A model generated the notes under the pieces. It was not told the origin of the DNA, searched no databases, and saw only the letters and a program-made list of their open reading frames with translations. From NCBI GenBank assembly GCA_021234155.1, contig JAJEKV010000061.1, positions 3,373,950 through 3,437,949 on the forward strand: 64,000 nucleotides of DNA, given 5' to 3'. Positions 42,047 to 51,360 of the stretch are shown here, one piece after another (positions within the stretch are counted from its first letter, which is position 1; every line of letters begins with the position of its first letter). Made by a program: the position numbers and the translations under genes. Source of the stretch: Isoetes taiwanensis. Its lineage: Eukaryota; Streptophyta; Lycopodiopsida; Isoetales; Isoetaceae.

Positions 42047-42691
42047 TCATTTTTCCCTGGCTATCCGGACGTCTGTTCTGCGTTTAAGCTCCAAGAAATA
42101 CCGTGGGGGATTGGCCTGCATGTCCTGCTCGACAGCCCGCTGGAACTGATCGGTGAAAAATGGGGGTGTTCCGGCTTCCCAAATGATTCGATTAGTTTCC
42201 TCCTTATACGAAAAAGATGGGATGGTGTAGGATCCACCATTAAAGAGACACATCCCATTACCAAGATAACGGTACTCTAAAGCTTGCGCAGCAGGGTCAT
42301 CAGCTGCAATCCATCGTCGGTCAGCTTCTTGCGCCATTTGAAGGATCTTATGGGCCTGCATCTGTATGGCCTCGGCTTCAGCCTGCTCATCCCCTTCTGG
42401 TGGATAAAACCGTGTGTAGTTCTGGACGCCATCTTGCTCTTCAATTACGGTGTAGGATTCCCGGATGGCGTTAAGCTTATATACGAAGCGCTCATTATAG
42501 CAGAAGAGCGGGTATGGTATCCTAACCCCTTCATAAAAACGTTTAACAAAATGTTCCAATAACTCCTCAGTTTTGGCTTCCTCTTCTGCCGATAGGTTTG
42601 GGCGTGGCAAAAGTTCGGCCATCAGAGAAGTTATGGGGGATCTAGAATAGCGAGGCATGCGCTTGTATACTTGCTTGGGTTCCTCCATCAT
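42047..42691 (-). CDS. element A accessory ORF1, unrecognised
   Basis: Starting at ATG 42691 (MMEEPKQVYKRMPRYSR), the frame gives 214 residues. It could start further upstream at a non-ATG codon. The protein is mixed helical/beta, with YPLFCYNERFVYKLNAIRES, an acidic PEGDEQAEAEAIQ helix and PPFFTDQFQRAVEQDMQANP. I recognise no family. It is the first gene after the 5' LTR and leads in the same register into a charged coiled coil and the H3-like ORF. The upstream leader (42700-43280) holds a near-duplicated GC-rich segment and a T-run. Confidence 0.5.
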   Translation of the reverse strand: MMEEPKQVYKRMPRYSRSPITSLMAELLPRPNLSAEEEAKTEELLEHFVKRFYEGVRIPYPLFCYNERFVYKLNAIRESYTVIEEQDGVQNYTRFYPPEGDEQAEAEAIQMQAHKILQMAQEADRRWIAADDPAAQALEYRYLGNGMCLFNGGSYTIPSFSYKEETNRIIWEAGTPPFFTDQFQRAVEQDMQANPPRYFLELKRRTDVRIAREK

Positions 42692-42899
42692 GGAAGGGTG
42701 GGCGCTGAGTGGCCGCTTAGGGTAGGTAGACGAGGAACGAGGTCGCAAGCAGAAAGGGCTATGGCGGAAGAGAGCTTCAGATCCGGCGGCTATGGCGGCT
42801 AGGCGGAGCACAAGGGAGCAACAAGCGTTAAGAGAATAAAGGAGAAATATTACCCTTAACTTAAATTTAAATTTTTAACCTAAAAAATAAAAACTGGCG

Positions 42900-43115
42900 G
42901 AATGGCATTTTTAGGGCTGCGGGCAGGCCCTATCCCGACTTCACTTCGGCCGCCAGAGGAGCGTCCGGTACCCCCGCTCGCGATTAGGGTTAGGTTTTTT
43001 TTTTTTTTTTTTTTTTTTTCCAGATTAGGGCTGCGGGCAGGCCCTACCCTGACCTCGCCACTGTCGCCAGCAACACCTGAGTACCCCCTGCCCGCCAATT
43101 AGGGTTAGGGTTTCG
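42900..43115. repeat. duplicated GC-rich leader segment with T-run in element A
   Basis: A segment with AGGGCTGCGGGCAGGCCCTA occurs twice (about 42914 and 43028), each followed by a CC(C/T)GAC(T/C)TC string and TTAGGGTTAGG. The copies are separated by a run of about 25 T. The core is nearly palindromic (AGGGC...GCCCT) and could fold. Confidence 0.7.
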
Positions 43116-43281
43116 CGCCGGGTACACATCCCAAAATTATACTTGACCCACATTAAATTAATCATGATAACATCTACTATACTGCCCAAATCTCAAGCTA
43201 CTCCAAAAATCCACAAACACCAACTAGCGATCTAACGAGTTAGCATGTGGCCGGTGCAGTAGTTTGATTTCCCAAAACCAT

Positions 43282-43293
43282 GCTCTGATACCA
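43282..43293 (-). other. primer-binding site for initiator tRNA-Met (element A)
   Basis: The minus strand reads TGGTATCAGAGC one base inside the 5' LTR. Confidence 0.93.
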
Positions 43294-43294
43294 C

Positions 43295-44837
43295 TGTGAC
43301 GCTCCCTGAATATATACGACACCCGGCCGTATACATACGGGGACTTTCCCCTCCCATGGCAACCATCTCGCCATGAGCAGGGCCCTCCGTCTATCCCGGG
43401 CCATCTATAGATAGATGCCCGAGTGAAGGACACAGAGGGGTCATTCGGCCCACGCCTTCAATGGGACTCCTAAGTCGCGGAAGCGTGAATACATGTTAGC
43501 ACACAGCATAAATCATATACAAATAACCACCACGAAGGGTGGCACATCCATCCAAGTACTAACAGCAAAGAATATACATTAAATACTAGAGAAAACACCC
43601 CAAAACCCATGGTTCTGCCCCGGCTCAGACTCCAGTGAGGATCGACTGACGGCTAGGCCTCAAGAGATCAGCAGACCGAATCTTGACATGGCGTTGGCTG
43701 GCATAGAATATCGGCTAGGGTTGTCCACTCCATCCGCCCCTCCTGTGCACACTTTGCAGATGGGTCGATTCATGCTATGGCATCACTATAGCCTTCCGGA
43801 GACGCAGACTCAAGGCATCACCCTTCGAGCCTGCTCCAGGGTTCATGAAGCCCTAGTCCGACGAGGCAGGTCAGGGAAGTGTCCCCTTCCAGGATCGCAG
43901 TGGTTCCATGGGTGAGCTAGAGAATACGTGCCGCATCAGCGACCCCCGCATCCGTACCCGACTTACTCACCCTAAATCTACTCAAAGTGCAGGATGCCCC
44001 ATATGGGTCACACCTCTGCACCCAGGGAGTGTCAGACCCATACCCGGCCCTCTACGTGACCGGCTATCAGGCCTAGCCCACTGTAGGAGTCTCAGGAGCC
44101 TTTTATGTTCGTGCAAGACCCCACCCCCACTTCACCACTGCGTCCCTTCTCTAGTGCTAAGCCATTCCATAGCATCTACGACCCGGTGGTCTCCTGTACA
44201 CAGGCCGCACTAATGGGAAATACAGGGATATCTACCTAGGAGCATACTACTAAACATGGCTCAGAGGTCTCTACCCCCCCTTAATTCCCCCATTCCAAGA
44301 GTAATACTATGCAAAGAACTATCAATCCATCCTTTAAGAGCAAGAACAGAATCAAAGATAAAGAGTACTCACCTTTGCAATCAAGGGTTAGTTCCTACAG
44401 GTAAAGCACAGAGAGAACAGAAGAAATGAACACAACAAGTGCCCAACAGGGGCGCTACTCTAGAAACATCAAGCTATACTAACCACCCACCTGAGTTCCT
44501 GCTAGATCCATTATCGTTCGGTAACTCCATCTTCCCTGGACTTGGGCGCTCAGCTGGGTCGAATTGGTGGTACATGGGATAGGGGTCAAGTTAGATGACC
44601 CAAATTAGCATCCCCATGCTGGCCAATCGAAGTCAGCCAGGTGGCGCCTTCCTAAATATTTAATTAGCTTAATTAAGTTAATTGGACAATTATCCTTTAA
44701 TGATTAATTTAGCATAGCTAAATTAATCCTTTTGAGGTCACCCCCCCTTAGGTTAAAATACCCCATGGTGGCGTACCTTTACTAGTGACGTGTCAGTATA
44801 TTTATATGTATCCCGTATAAGTACATGGAACGTCACA
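43295..44837 (-). repeat. 5' LTR of element A
   Basis: 1,543 bp, TGTGACG...CGTCACA. It lacks a segment present in the 3' LTR (near 44550 here), otherwise nearly the same. A 75-codon plus-strand open stretch (43688-43915, and 32119-32346 in the other LTR) is antisense to the element and not a gene. Confidence 0.93.
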
Positions 44838-45686
44838 CTAGCCAACCCTCTTTAATGCACTATTAAATTCGGCCTGTGTACAAGAACCACACCTGGTTGT
44901 GGGTGAAGGGGCCAGACTGGCTTACAAGGAGGTTCATGTCCTGACTCGTAATCATGTCCCTCTGGTAGTAAAGCCTATCGGGGACTATTGTGGACTAGAC
45001 CTAATGCTCTGCCACTGCGTGCGGGCTTTGCATGGGTTCGACACTCTTGGGGTGGTGCACACCTTCCATGGAGTTCAGTCGAGTACGGGCAGTGACCCTC
45101 TAGTCACCTTGAGTCAGCATGCCAACCTCTGGTGGGAGCAATCCCTACCTGCCCCATCGGAACTGGGGAGATGAAACCCAGGAATAGCCCCTCTGGCTAT
45201 GCATCCGGCGGGCTGCAGTCAAGTCCCAACACTTTTCAACCTACTCTGCAAAGTGTGCACAGGAGGGGCGGATGGAGTGGACTACCCCAAGCCATGTTCT
45301 TATGCCAGCCAAATCCATTTGCCATGAATTCTGTCTGCAATGACCTCTGGAGTCCCAAGCCGTCAGTCATCCCCTTTGAGTCTGAGCCTTGGGTAGGATC
45401 TCCATATGTGATGTGCTGATCTCTGTCTATACAGATATGTGGGGAGCCATCCTTCGTGATGGTCATATGATGTTGATGTATTTGTGCTTACATGTATGTT
45501 TACGCTTCCGCAGCTAGGTAGACCCTAAAGGGAGACAGGGTAAAATGACCCCTTCATTCTTCCCACTGGAACTCATCAAGGTTGCAGTGACACGTGGAGG
45601 ACCCTGTATTAGCATGGAGCTGGTATGGGGGATGAACTCCTGTTTGTATACGGTGAGAGCACCGTATACGAGTAGGGGACGTCACA
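44838..45686 (+). repeat. element B 5' LTR, right half
   Basis: Resumes with the second copy of CTAGC and ends GGGGACGTCACA. Together with 31000-31722 it gives about 1.57 kb, the same size as the LTRs of element A. The segment near 45245-45330 (GTGCACAGGAGGGGCGGATG) matches the element A LTR in reverse complement. Confidence 0.88.
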
Positions 45687-45687
45687 G

Positions 45688-45699
45688 TGGTATCAGAGC
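45688..45699 (+). other. primer-binding site for initiator tRNA-Met (element B)
   Basis: TGGTATCAGAGC lies one base inside the B 5' LTR. This proves the LTR boundary and the plus orientation of B. Confidence 0.93.
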
Positions 45700-45898
45700 A
45701 ATGTTCTTGGTGACCAAGAGCAAAGCACTGACCATACTCCCAGTAGTACTAACTTAGTAGGATTCTCAAACCTCGAAAAAGTGGGAATTTTTTATTTTTT
45801 TTCTCATTTTTTGTAGTTATGCTAAGCTAGTAACAGTTAGAAGAATTGAAAACCAAGAAAAACTAAAGAGTTGAACAAAATTTTGATTTAAGGTAAAA

Positions 45899-47130
45899 AT
45901 GTCTCACGTTATGCGCCAGAGCACAAACCTACAGGGTATTTTTTAGTGGCCCCGGCGGGCCAGTTGGCCACACATTCATATTTTTTCAGAAATAGTTGGC
46001 TACGCCAGAGTAGGATACGTTCATGCCCTGACCGAAGGGTAGTGGCCATTTCAAAACACGAGTTTGTACATTTTACTCATTTAGTAGCCAATTCGATATT
46101 TACTAAATTCGGCTAGGCGCAGGGTGTGGCCAATTCGACTTTTTGTACGTGGGAAAAAACTTATCGAGGTAGCCAATTAGAACCTAAGGTAAATTTTAAT
46201 GGGTAAGGGGGTGGCCATATTACATCTCGACTATATATCCATCTAAGAATCGTCACTTATAGTCCTCTAGGATTAGGGTTTCATATATATTTTTTAATTT
46301 GACCGAGCTGGCATCAGAAACTGCCCTTTCATACAGGTTTAATTTATTCTACCCTGTCGAGCCTGTGTTTTTTCTGTATGCATTTGTTTCATTGTTCATG
46401 TGAATATAAATATAAATGGGATGTTAGTCTCTGAATATGAATGGGATAATAATTTTAATATTATATTTTATTGTCATTTGCAGAGCACTCCCGATTTGTA
46501 TCCACGATTTGGTTGAGATGGAGATTCATCTCCACCTACAATCTAAGCTTTAGATTCATCAATTCAGGCTAGTTTTTACCCTATTCAGTTGTGCAAAATT
46601 ATTCAGATGTGCAGAAGTAGTTGTTGATGCCAATCATCAAATTTATGCAGCATGGAGGGAGCTTCACAAAAGAGAATAAATGAGTTCTTGGGCCAAAGCG
46701 GCGCATCACTATATCATCGTCTACGTCCACTTTCATAGGCCAAATTTAGGGTCTTGATGAAGGCTATGAATTTGCAGATGATAAGGACTATGATCCAAAG
46801 CAATTTGAATGTATTATTTGGGGAAGATGCCTAGGTGGTTGTGGCCAACGTCGAGTTTTCACTACCAAAGCATGTTCTTATCTTAACCAACACAAATTTG
46901 CTCGTAGCCAATTTGTTAATGTAGCAAAATAAAAATATCATAGTTGCGCCAGTTCAGTTACGCCATCTTAGAAAGAAGGTGCAAAATATTGCGAGGCCAA
47001 ACTACGCCAAGTTATTTATTCTACATGGCCAGTAGCCAGTTGTTTCTGGCCCTATAAAAATATAGGGCGCTTAAAAAATACCCTGCAAACCTAAATCTTA
47101 GGTTAAACCCTGGGCGCACACCGTGAGTCA
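45899..47130 (+). repeat. hairpin repeat 1 of element B, split by a hAT-like element
   Basis: The left arm (TCTCACGTTATGCGCCAG, from about 45901) and the right arm (CTGGGCGCACACCGTGAGTC, ending near 47129) are inverted repeats. They are now over 1.1 kb apart because the element at 45932-47085 landed in the loop. Three intact copies of the hairpin lie downstream. Confidence 0.75.
45932..47085. mobile_element. non-autonomous hAT-like element, 1,154 bp
   Basis: The ends are CAGGGTATTTTTTA and its reverse complement TAAAAAATACCCTG. They are flanked by the 8-bp duplication CAAACCTA (45924-45931 and 47086-47093). CAGGG ends with 8-bp duplications are the hAT signature. The interior has a short stretch (about 46650-46930) encoding MEGASQKRINEFLG and, in another frame, CLGGCGQRRVFTTKACSYLN followed by QH. 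That spacing resembles a BED-type zinc finger, so it may be the remnant first exon of a transposase. Confidence 0.85.
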
Positions 47131-47272
47131 CTGGCCGTAATCACCTTGAAACATGATGAATTTTAACAAGATAATATGATAGATCGAGTTTTAAGGTAAG
47201 AATTAGTTAGATTTGTATGTCACACCCCTAGGAATATGCCTAGAAATCATATAATTTAGTAAAAAATGCCAA

Positions 47273-47341
47273 ATGTCTCACGGTATGCGCTAGAGCCTTG
47301 ATCTAAATATTAGTTCGGGCTCCCAGCGCACATCATGAGTC
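47273..47341 (+). repeat. hairpin repeat 2 of element B
   Basis: Left arm TGTCTCACGGTATGCGC and right arm CCCAGCGCACATCATGAGT can pair over about 15 positions with few mismatches, with a loop of about 25 bases. It lies 100 bases upstream of the TATA box of the H3-like gene. Confidence 0.8.
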
Positions 47342-47443
47342 AAATGGTTTAGAAAACTCTGAAGTAAGCATATGTTTTAGGTTAATAGGTGCTTTGACAC
47401 ATGAAAAAGGGTAACTTAGAATTTGACTTTAAATTACCCAAAC

Positions 47444-47451
47444 TATAAATA
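47444..47451 (+). promoter_or_regulatory. TATA box of the element B H3-like gene
   Basis: TATAAATA, 109 bases before the ATG at 47560, is followed by a C/T-rich initiator-like stretch. The same TATAAATAG-plus-pyrimidine arrangement recurs before the next accessory ORF at 49430. This supports separate transcription from the LTR transcript. Confidence 0.6.
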
Positions 47452-47542
47452 GACCTAAACCCTCCCTCCCCCTCATTTGTAGACTTCCTGTTTAGAAAAT
47501 TGCTCCGCTTTTTGAGGCAATTTTTGGGCGCCCGACCTTCGA

Positions 47543-47556
47543 TTGACGTGACGTAA
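47543..47556 (+). promoter_or_regulatory. TGACGTGACGT motif in the H3-like gene leader
   Basis: Two overlapping TGACG motifs sit immediately before the start codon. Paired TGACG motifs are as-1-type sites for plant TGA/bZIP factors. The location downstream of the TATA box is unusual, so it may be chance. Confidence 0.3.
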
Positions 47557-47559
47557 GAC

Positions 47560-48824
47560 ATGGCGCGCACCAAACAGACCGCTCGGGTTCCTCGACGAGG
47601 TGAAACAGCCAGCGCCCAAGTGCAGCAGATGCTTCGGGAGGGACTTCTCGCAGGAGGAGGCCAGTCTTCATCAGGCGGGGAGACCACTTCGGAAGAGCGG
47701 CACGAGCAGGGATCCGAGCAGGGATCACAAGAGAAGCTGGCCGACATCATCGACCAGGAGTTAGAGGTGCAGTCAGAGGGCTCGACAGAAGTACTCGAGG
47801 AAATCGAAGAGGACGACGAAATCCAGAGAGTGGTCGAGCAGATGGACAAGGAGAAACAGGAAAGGGCAGAGCAGGAGCGGGAGGCTAAAGCACAGGAGGA
47901 GCAGAGGGAGCCCACTCCCGAGCCAACAGTGGAGGAAGAGCTCGAGGCCTGGATCAGGATGCACGAGGCGAAGGAACGACGCCGCGAGAGGAAGGCCGAG
48001 AAGAAGAGGAAAAGGGAAGAGGCAAAGCAGGCTGAAGCCAAGAAGAAGCTCAAGGGCAAACACGTGGAGGAGCCCAAGAGGAAGACGAAGAAGACGCCTC
48101 GGACCAAGATCGTCATCGAGGAATGGCCAGCCGACCAGCCCGTCTCCTCCGATGATTCAGTGATGAGGATTTTAATCCTAACCTAGAAGGAGGGAGCTCC
48201 TCTAAGCCCCCAGATGAGGAGTGGATAGACCAGGAGCAGGCAGAGCAGGACCAACAGGTACAGGTGCCTCCGCCCTACCCGACTTGGGAGAAGGACAAGG
48301 ACCCGAAGAAGCTGCCCCGGCCCGCACGAGAATCATACGTGGTAGACCACATCAGGGTCTACCAGAAGAAGTTAAAAGCACACCAAGAGTATATGAAGAA
48401 GTGGGAGGCCTACAACTCCTACTATCAGGCGAACAAGGTAACCTTTGTCGCAGGTGGAAGGCCATCAAAAAAGCAGACTCTTAAGCCGCCTCCTAAGAAG
48501 CCCATTCCCCCGAAGAAGCCAGTGAAAAGGAAAGCCAATTCGAAGCTGAATCGAGCAATCCGGGAGATCCGACACTTCCAGAGAAGCTATGGCTTCCTAA
48601 TACCCCGTGCACCGTTCGCCAGGCTGGTGAAGGAAGTTGTGCAAGAGTTCGACACCGGCATGAGGGTAACAGGCGAGATGCTGCTAGCTTTGCAAGAAGC
48701 AGCGGAGCAGAAGCTAGTGCAACATTTTCAAGATTCTACAGCATGCACGGTACACGCCAAGAGGGTGACCTTAATGAAGAAGGACATGCACCTAGCCAGT
48801 CACATTAAAGGGGAACCTCATTAA
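47560..48824 (+). CDS. element B histone H3-like fusion protein (one frameshift)
   Basis: The first frame (47560-48186) begins MARTKQTAR, identical to the first nine residues of histone H3 including K4, then leaves H3 (VPRRGETAS). It continues as a Gly/Ser-rich stretch and a long Glu/Lys/Arg coiled coil (VVEQMDKEKQERAEQERE, HEAKERRRERKAEKKRKR) with Lys-rich, nuclear-localisation-like runs. A one-base frameshift near 48165 shifts to the second frame, which passes an acidic stretch and PPPYPTW. It reaches a Lys/Pro-rich linker (PPPKKPIPPKKPVKRKAN) and then an H3 histone fold from about 48555: [62 protein letters not shown], to the stop at 48822-48824. About half of the fold positions match canonical H3, ungapped. 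The region is clearly more GC-rich than its flanks. No intron is seen. It sits between the 5' LTR and gag, as in element A. Confidence 0.9.
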
Positions 48825-48963
48825 TTTTGTAAATAACAAATTTTGTGAATACAAAGTGTTTTGATGTAAATTATGAGTGCATAATTGTTGTTAATTAGGT
48901 TGAATTAGCAATAATTGCCTTTTGTTTTAGTCAAATTGGACATTTTAAGGTCAATTAATGAGA

Positions 48964-49032
48964 AATGTCTCACGGTATGCGCCAGGACCCAAAACTAAAC
49001 TTTGGTTTGGCCTCCCAGCGCACACCATGAGT
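48964..49032 (+). repeat. hairpin repeat 3 of element B
   Basis: TGTCTCACGGTATGCGCCAG and CCCAGCGCACACCATGAGTC pair over about 17 positions. It lies 140 bases after the stop codon of the H3-like gene. Confidence 0.85.
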
Positions 49033-49167
49033 CTTTCACACCCAAACTAGTCCCAAACATCTCCAAATCGGCCAAGTAAGGGGTCAATCTTGCATATCTC
49101 GGTGAGATCATCATATTTTTACCCTTACTTCATCTTGTTTAGATAAGTTTTGACCAATTAGGGCCAA

Positions 49168-49235
49168 ATGTCTCACGGTATGCGCCAGGACCCCAACCTA
49201 AACTTTAGGGTGAGCCCCCAGCGCACACCGTGAGT
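49168..49235 (+). repeat. hairpin repeat 4 of element B
   Basis: TGTCTCACGGTATGCGCCAG and CCCAGCGCACACCGTGAGTC pair almost perfectly around a loop of about 30 bases. Together with repeat 3 it precedes the promoter of the next accessory ORF. Confidence 0.85.
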
Positions 49236-49429
49236 CCTTTCACCATTTTCTCTAGCATGCCACCCCCAATTGACCTCAAGTTTGTTGCAATAGGTTCATT
49301 AGATAGTCCTATTCATGCTCAAACCCTTAAATTAGCTTTTCAATTCCCATTTTGACCTCCAAATAGGTGAGATTTGCCCAACCCCAAGATTTTTCCAAGT
49401 CATCCAAAAATTAGGGTTTTCCCCTTGTC

Positions 49430-49437
49430 TATAAATA
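49430..49437 (+). promoter_or_regulatory. TATA box before element B accessory ORF3
   Basis: TATAAATA followed by GGCCCCCATTCCTCCC, the same layout as at 47444. It suggests the ORF3 module has its own promoter. Confidence 0.55.
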
Positions 49438-49769
49438 GGCCCCCATTCCTCCCTTAGCATCCTACAAGTTTGCTCCCGACCTTTTAGGCGATCTTTCAGC
49501 TCCCTTAGGCAAACGACAGATTTTAGGCAAACGGCAGATCCATTTTCCAAGTTTTCCAGAAGGAGATAGATGTCCAAGCCACTCTGCAGGCAACCCCAGC
49601 CTATATGCAAGACATGACAGAGTTCCAAGCAAGGGTAGGACCGTCCTTAGTACAGCTTCCCTCTTGCACATGATATTTTGTTCCCAGGCAATCCCTCCAT
49701 TCAGCCTTAGGTGATGTCCCCAACATTGCCAAATATCTGACCAACAAAGCGGCTAGATTGCCAGACTAC

Positions 49770-50124
49770 ATGGTCTTGACCGCTAATAGGACCAAGTATT
49801 ATCACAAGCCTAGCCCCCATCATCATCAACGGCCAGGAGTACCTGCTCCTAAGTGACATCCAGAACCTCCCCGAATGCAGAGCCAGGGAGTATCAACTTG
49901 ATGAGTTGTTGTATCTTCTGTGGCAGCAACCAGACCTAGATGACTTCATCGACCGGGAGGCTTCCGACTTCCCAATCCAGGTGAGAGAAGCCGACATCTA
50001 CACCGGGGGTTCGACTTCCGATATCCAGGCGTACAGCAGCATCCGGCAAATGATGGAAGCTCGGGATCTGCCGTCTGAAGAAGAATTATACGCCATCCAA
50101 GAACGGAGACCACAAACATTTTGA
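49770..50124 (+). pseudogene. element B accessory ORF3-like, degraded
   Basis: An open stretch reading NGQEYLLLSDIQNLPECRAR, then DELLYLLWQQPDLDDFIDRE, to the stop at 50122-50124. The YLLLSDIQ and DFID blocks match accessory ORF3 of element A at the same relative place, after the H3-like gene. Upstream sequence (49560-49770) has matching-looking pieces in other frames broken by stops (for example NIAKYLTNKAARLPDYM), so the N-terminal half is decayed. No known family is recognised. Confidence 0.55.
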
Positions 50125-50274
50125 TGCCGAGTTCTTCGACACCAGCTCCCCCAGAGAGAAGAGGTGAAATCGACCTGAGGTGAATCACATCGACAGTCAG
50201 GGACTTTGGAGACCTCACAGAGATTGACGTCGACGAATATGCGGCAAGACATAGAGCCGGCATCTGACCTGACG

Positions 50275-50696
50275 ACGAATCAACAGCAGCAGGCAGGGAC
50301 AGGTCGCTAAGGTACTATCTTCCTCTACTGATGGATGGAAGGATAGCAGTCATACACTGCAAGTTCAGCCCAAGGGGCGAGGAAGGAGTGTTCATGCTCA
50401 TCGCACTCTCAGGCTTTGGTAGGCATGCTCGACTGCTCCCAACAGTTGACCATGTCATCCTAGTCAAGAGAACGATGGCACTTGACATCTTCGACTTCGC
50501 CATACCCTATCGACGGCAGGGAAGACTAGCAGTGACCGCGGCCTACACTTCCGACCGCAGGGTAGAAGACTTGGTGCAAGCCTTGCAGGGCGGGTCGTCA
50601 ACGAACATCCTCAGGAACTTGGGACGCTCGGTAGGAACGGCCCAAGTTAAGAAGTTTCTTCAGGATAACCCATCCTACCGGCGATTCCAAGAATAG
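50275..50696 (+). CDS. element B accessory ORF4, unrecognised
   Basis: The frame reads from at least 50305 (RSLRYYLPLLMDGRIAVIHC) through ATG 50331 to the stop at 50694-50696, giving 121 residues from the ATG. It has a hydrophobic GVFMLIALSGFGRHARLLP segment and a basic C-terminal half (IPYRRQGRLAVTAAYTSDRR, VKKFLQDNPSYRRFQE). I recognise no family. It may be the C-terminal part of the same ancestral protein as the ORF3-like block. An AATAAA at 50723-50728 shortly after the stop could be its polyadenylation signal. Confidence 0.4.
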
Positions 50697-50769
50697 TTAG
50701 ACTCTTGATCCCGGAGGCATTGTAATAAAGTTATTATCATAACATATATATGTTCTTATGTTTGTCCTC

Positions 50770-51070
50770 CTGAATCCGGCCGTTGATTCGAGATCCTACG
50801 GCTCACGTGGCTTTGGGACATATCCTACGGCCCAGATGGCTTGGGAGTTTGTGTCCGATTATATATAAGCGATCCTACGGTCCAGGTTGATCCGATCCTG
50901 ATCGTCGGTCCGAGATCCTACGGCTCACGTTGCACATATGTAATTGCTAGTGGTGGGTTCCGGAAAGTTCTTTTATATACGCCCGCCAGATCCAGGCCGT
51001 CGGTTTGCTCCCATGCGATCTCAGCCGTTGCACTTGGTGGCTTCTGGGAGGTTCTTGGTGGTCCCCTGTT
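50770..51070 (+). promoter_or_regulatory. promoter-like region with repeated ATCCTACGG motifs
   Basis: GATCCTACGGCTCACG and variants occur four times between about 50791 and 50930, followed by GATC-AGCCGTTG-type strings near 51018 and 51075. A TATAAATA lies at about 51374. Such ATCC-ACGG-C arrays are common in plant promoters and LTRs. It may be the promoter of a captured gene or part of another, unbounded element. Confidence 0.4.
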
Positions 51071-51275
51071 GGCCGATCTTAGCCGTTCATTTATTTGGGG
51101 ATCTCTCACTTTTGGACAAAAGTTTTTTGTATTATGAGAGGATCGAACTTGTGGTGGCATGGTTTGCACACGGTACCTCTTAACCAATTTAGCTTACCTT
51201 TATTCTCAAATATTTGGTGCTTTTTTTACTGTTATGGCTCGATTTGGTCTGACATTCTAGGTTATTCTATAAGTT

Positions 51276-51360
51276 TTTCTAGGTTGCTCTATAATGACCT
51301 GGAGAATTGTCGAAGATTTTCTAGGTTGTTCTGTAACGACCTAGAGAATTGTCGAAGATT
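51276..51360. repeat. 42-bp tandem repeat, two copies
   Basis: TTTCTAGGTTG(C/T)TCT(A/G)TAA is followed by GACCT(G/A)GAGAATTGTCG, repeated head to tail with a few substitutions just upstream of a TATAAATA box. Confidence 0.75.

Larger units (their letters stand above)
31723..44837 (-). mobile_element. element A: complete Ty3 chromovirus carrying a histone H3-like gene, 13.1 kb
   Basis: Two LTRs begin TGTGACG and end CGTCACA on the plus strand and are flanked by the 5-bp duplication CTAGC (31718-31722 and 44838-44842). The element lies on the minus strand. Order there: 5' LTR, tRNA-Met primer site, ORF1 with coiled coil, histone H3-like ORF, ORF3, two small ORFs, gag, protease, reverse transcriptase, RNase H, integrase with chromodomain, polypurine tract, 3' LTR. 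Gag and pol resemble element B closely enough to call them sister families, and the LTR cores share sequence. Frameshifts and stops make A inactive. It is inserted, in opposite orientation, into the 5' LTR of B. Confidence 0.95.

Noticed and set aside
45688-45699. Part of a tRNA gene.
   Set aside because: The string TGGTATCAGAGC is only the primer-binding complement of tRNA-Met next to an LTR; no tRNA body is present.
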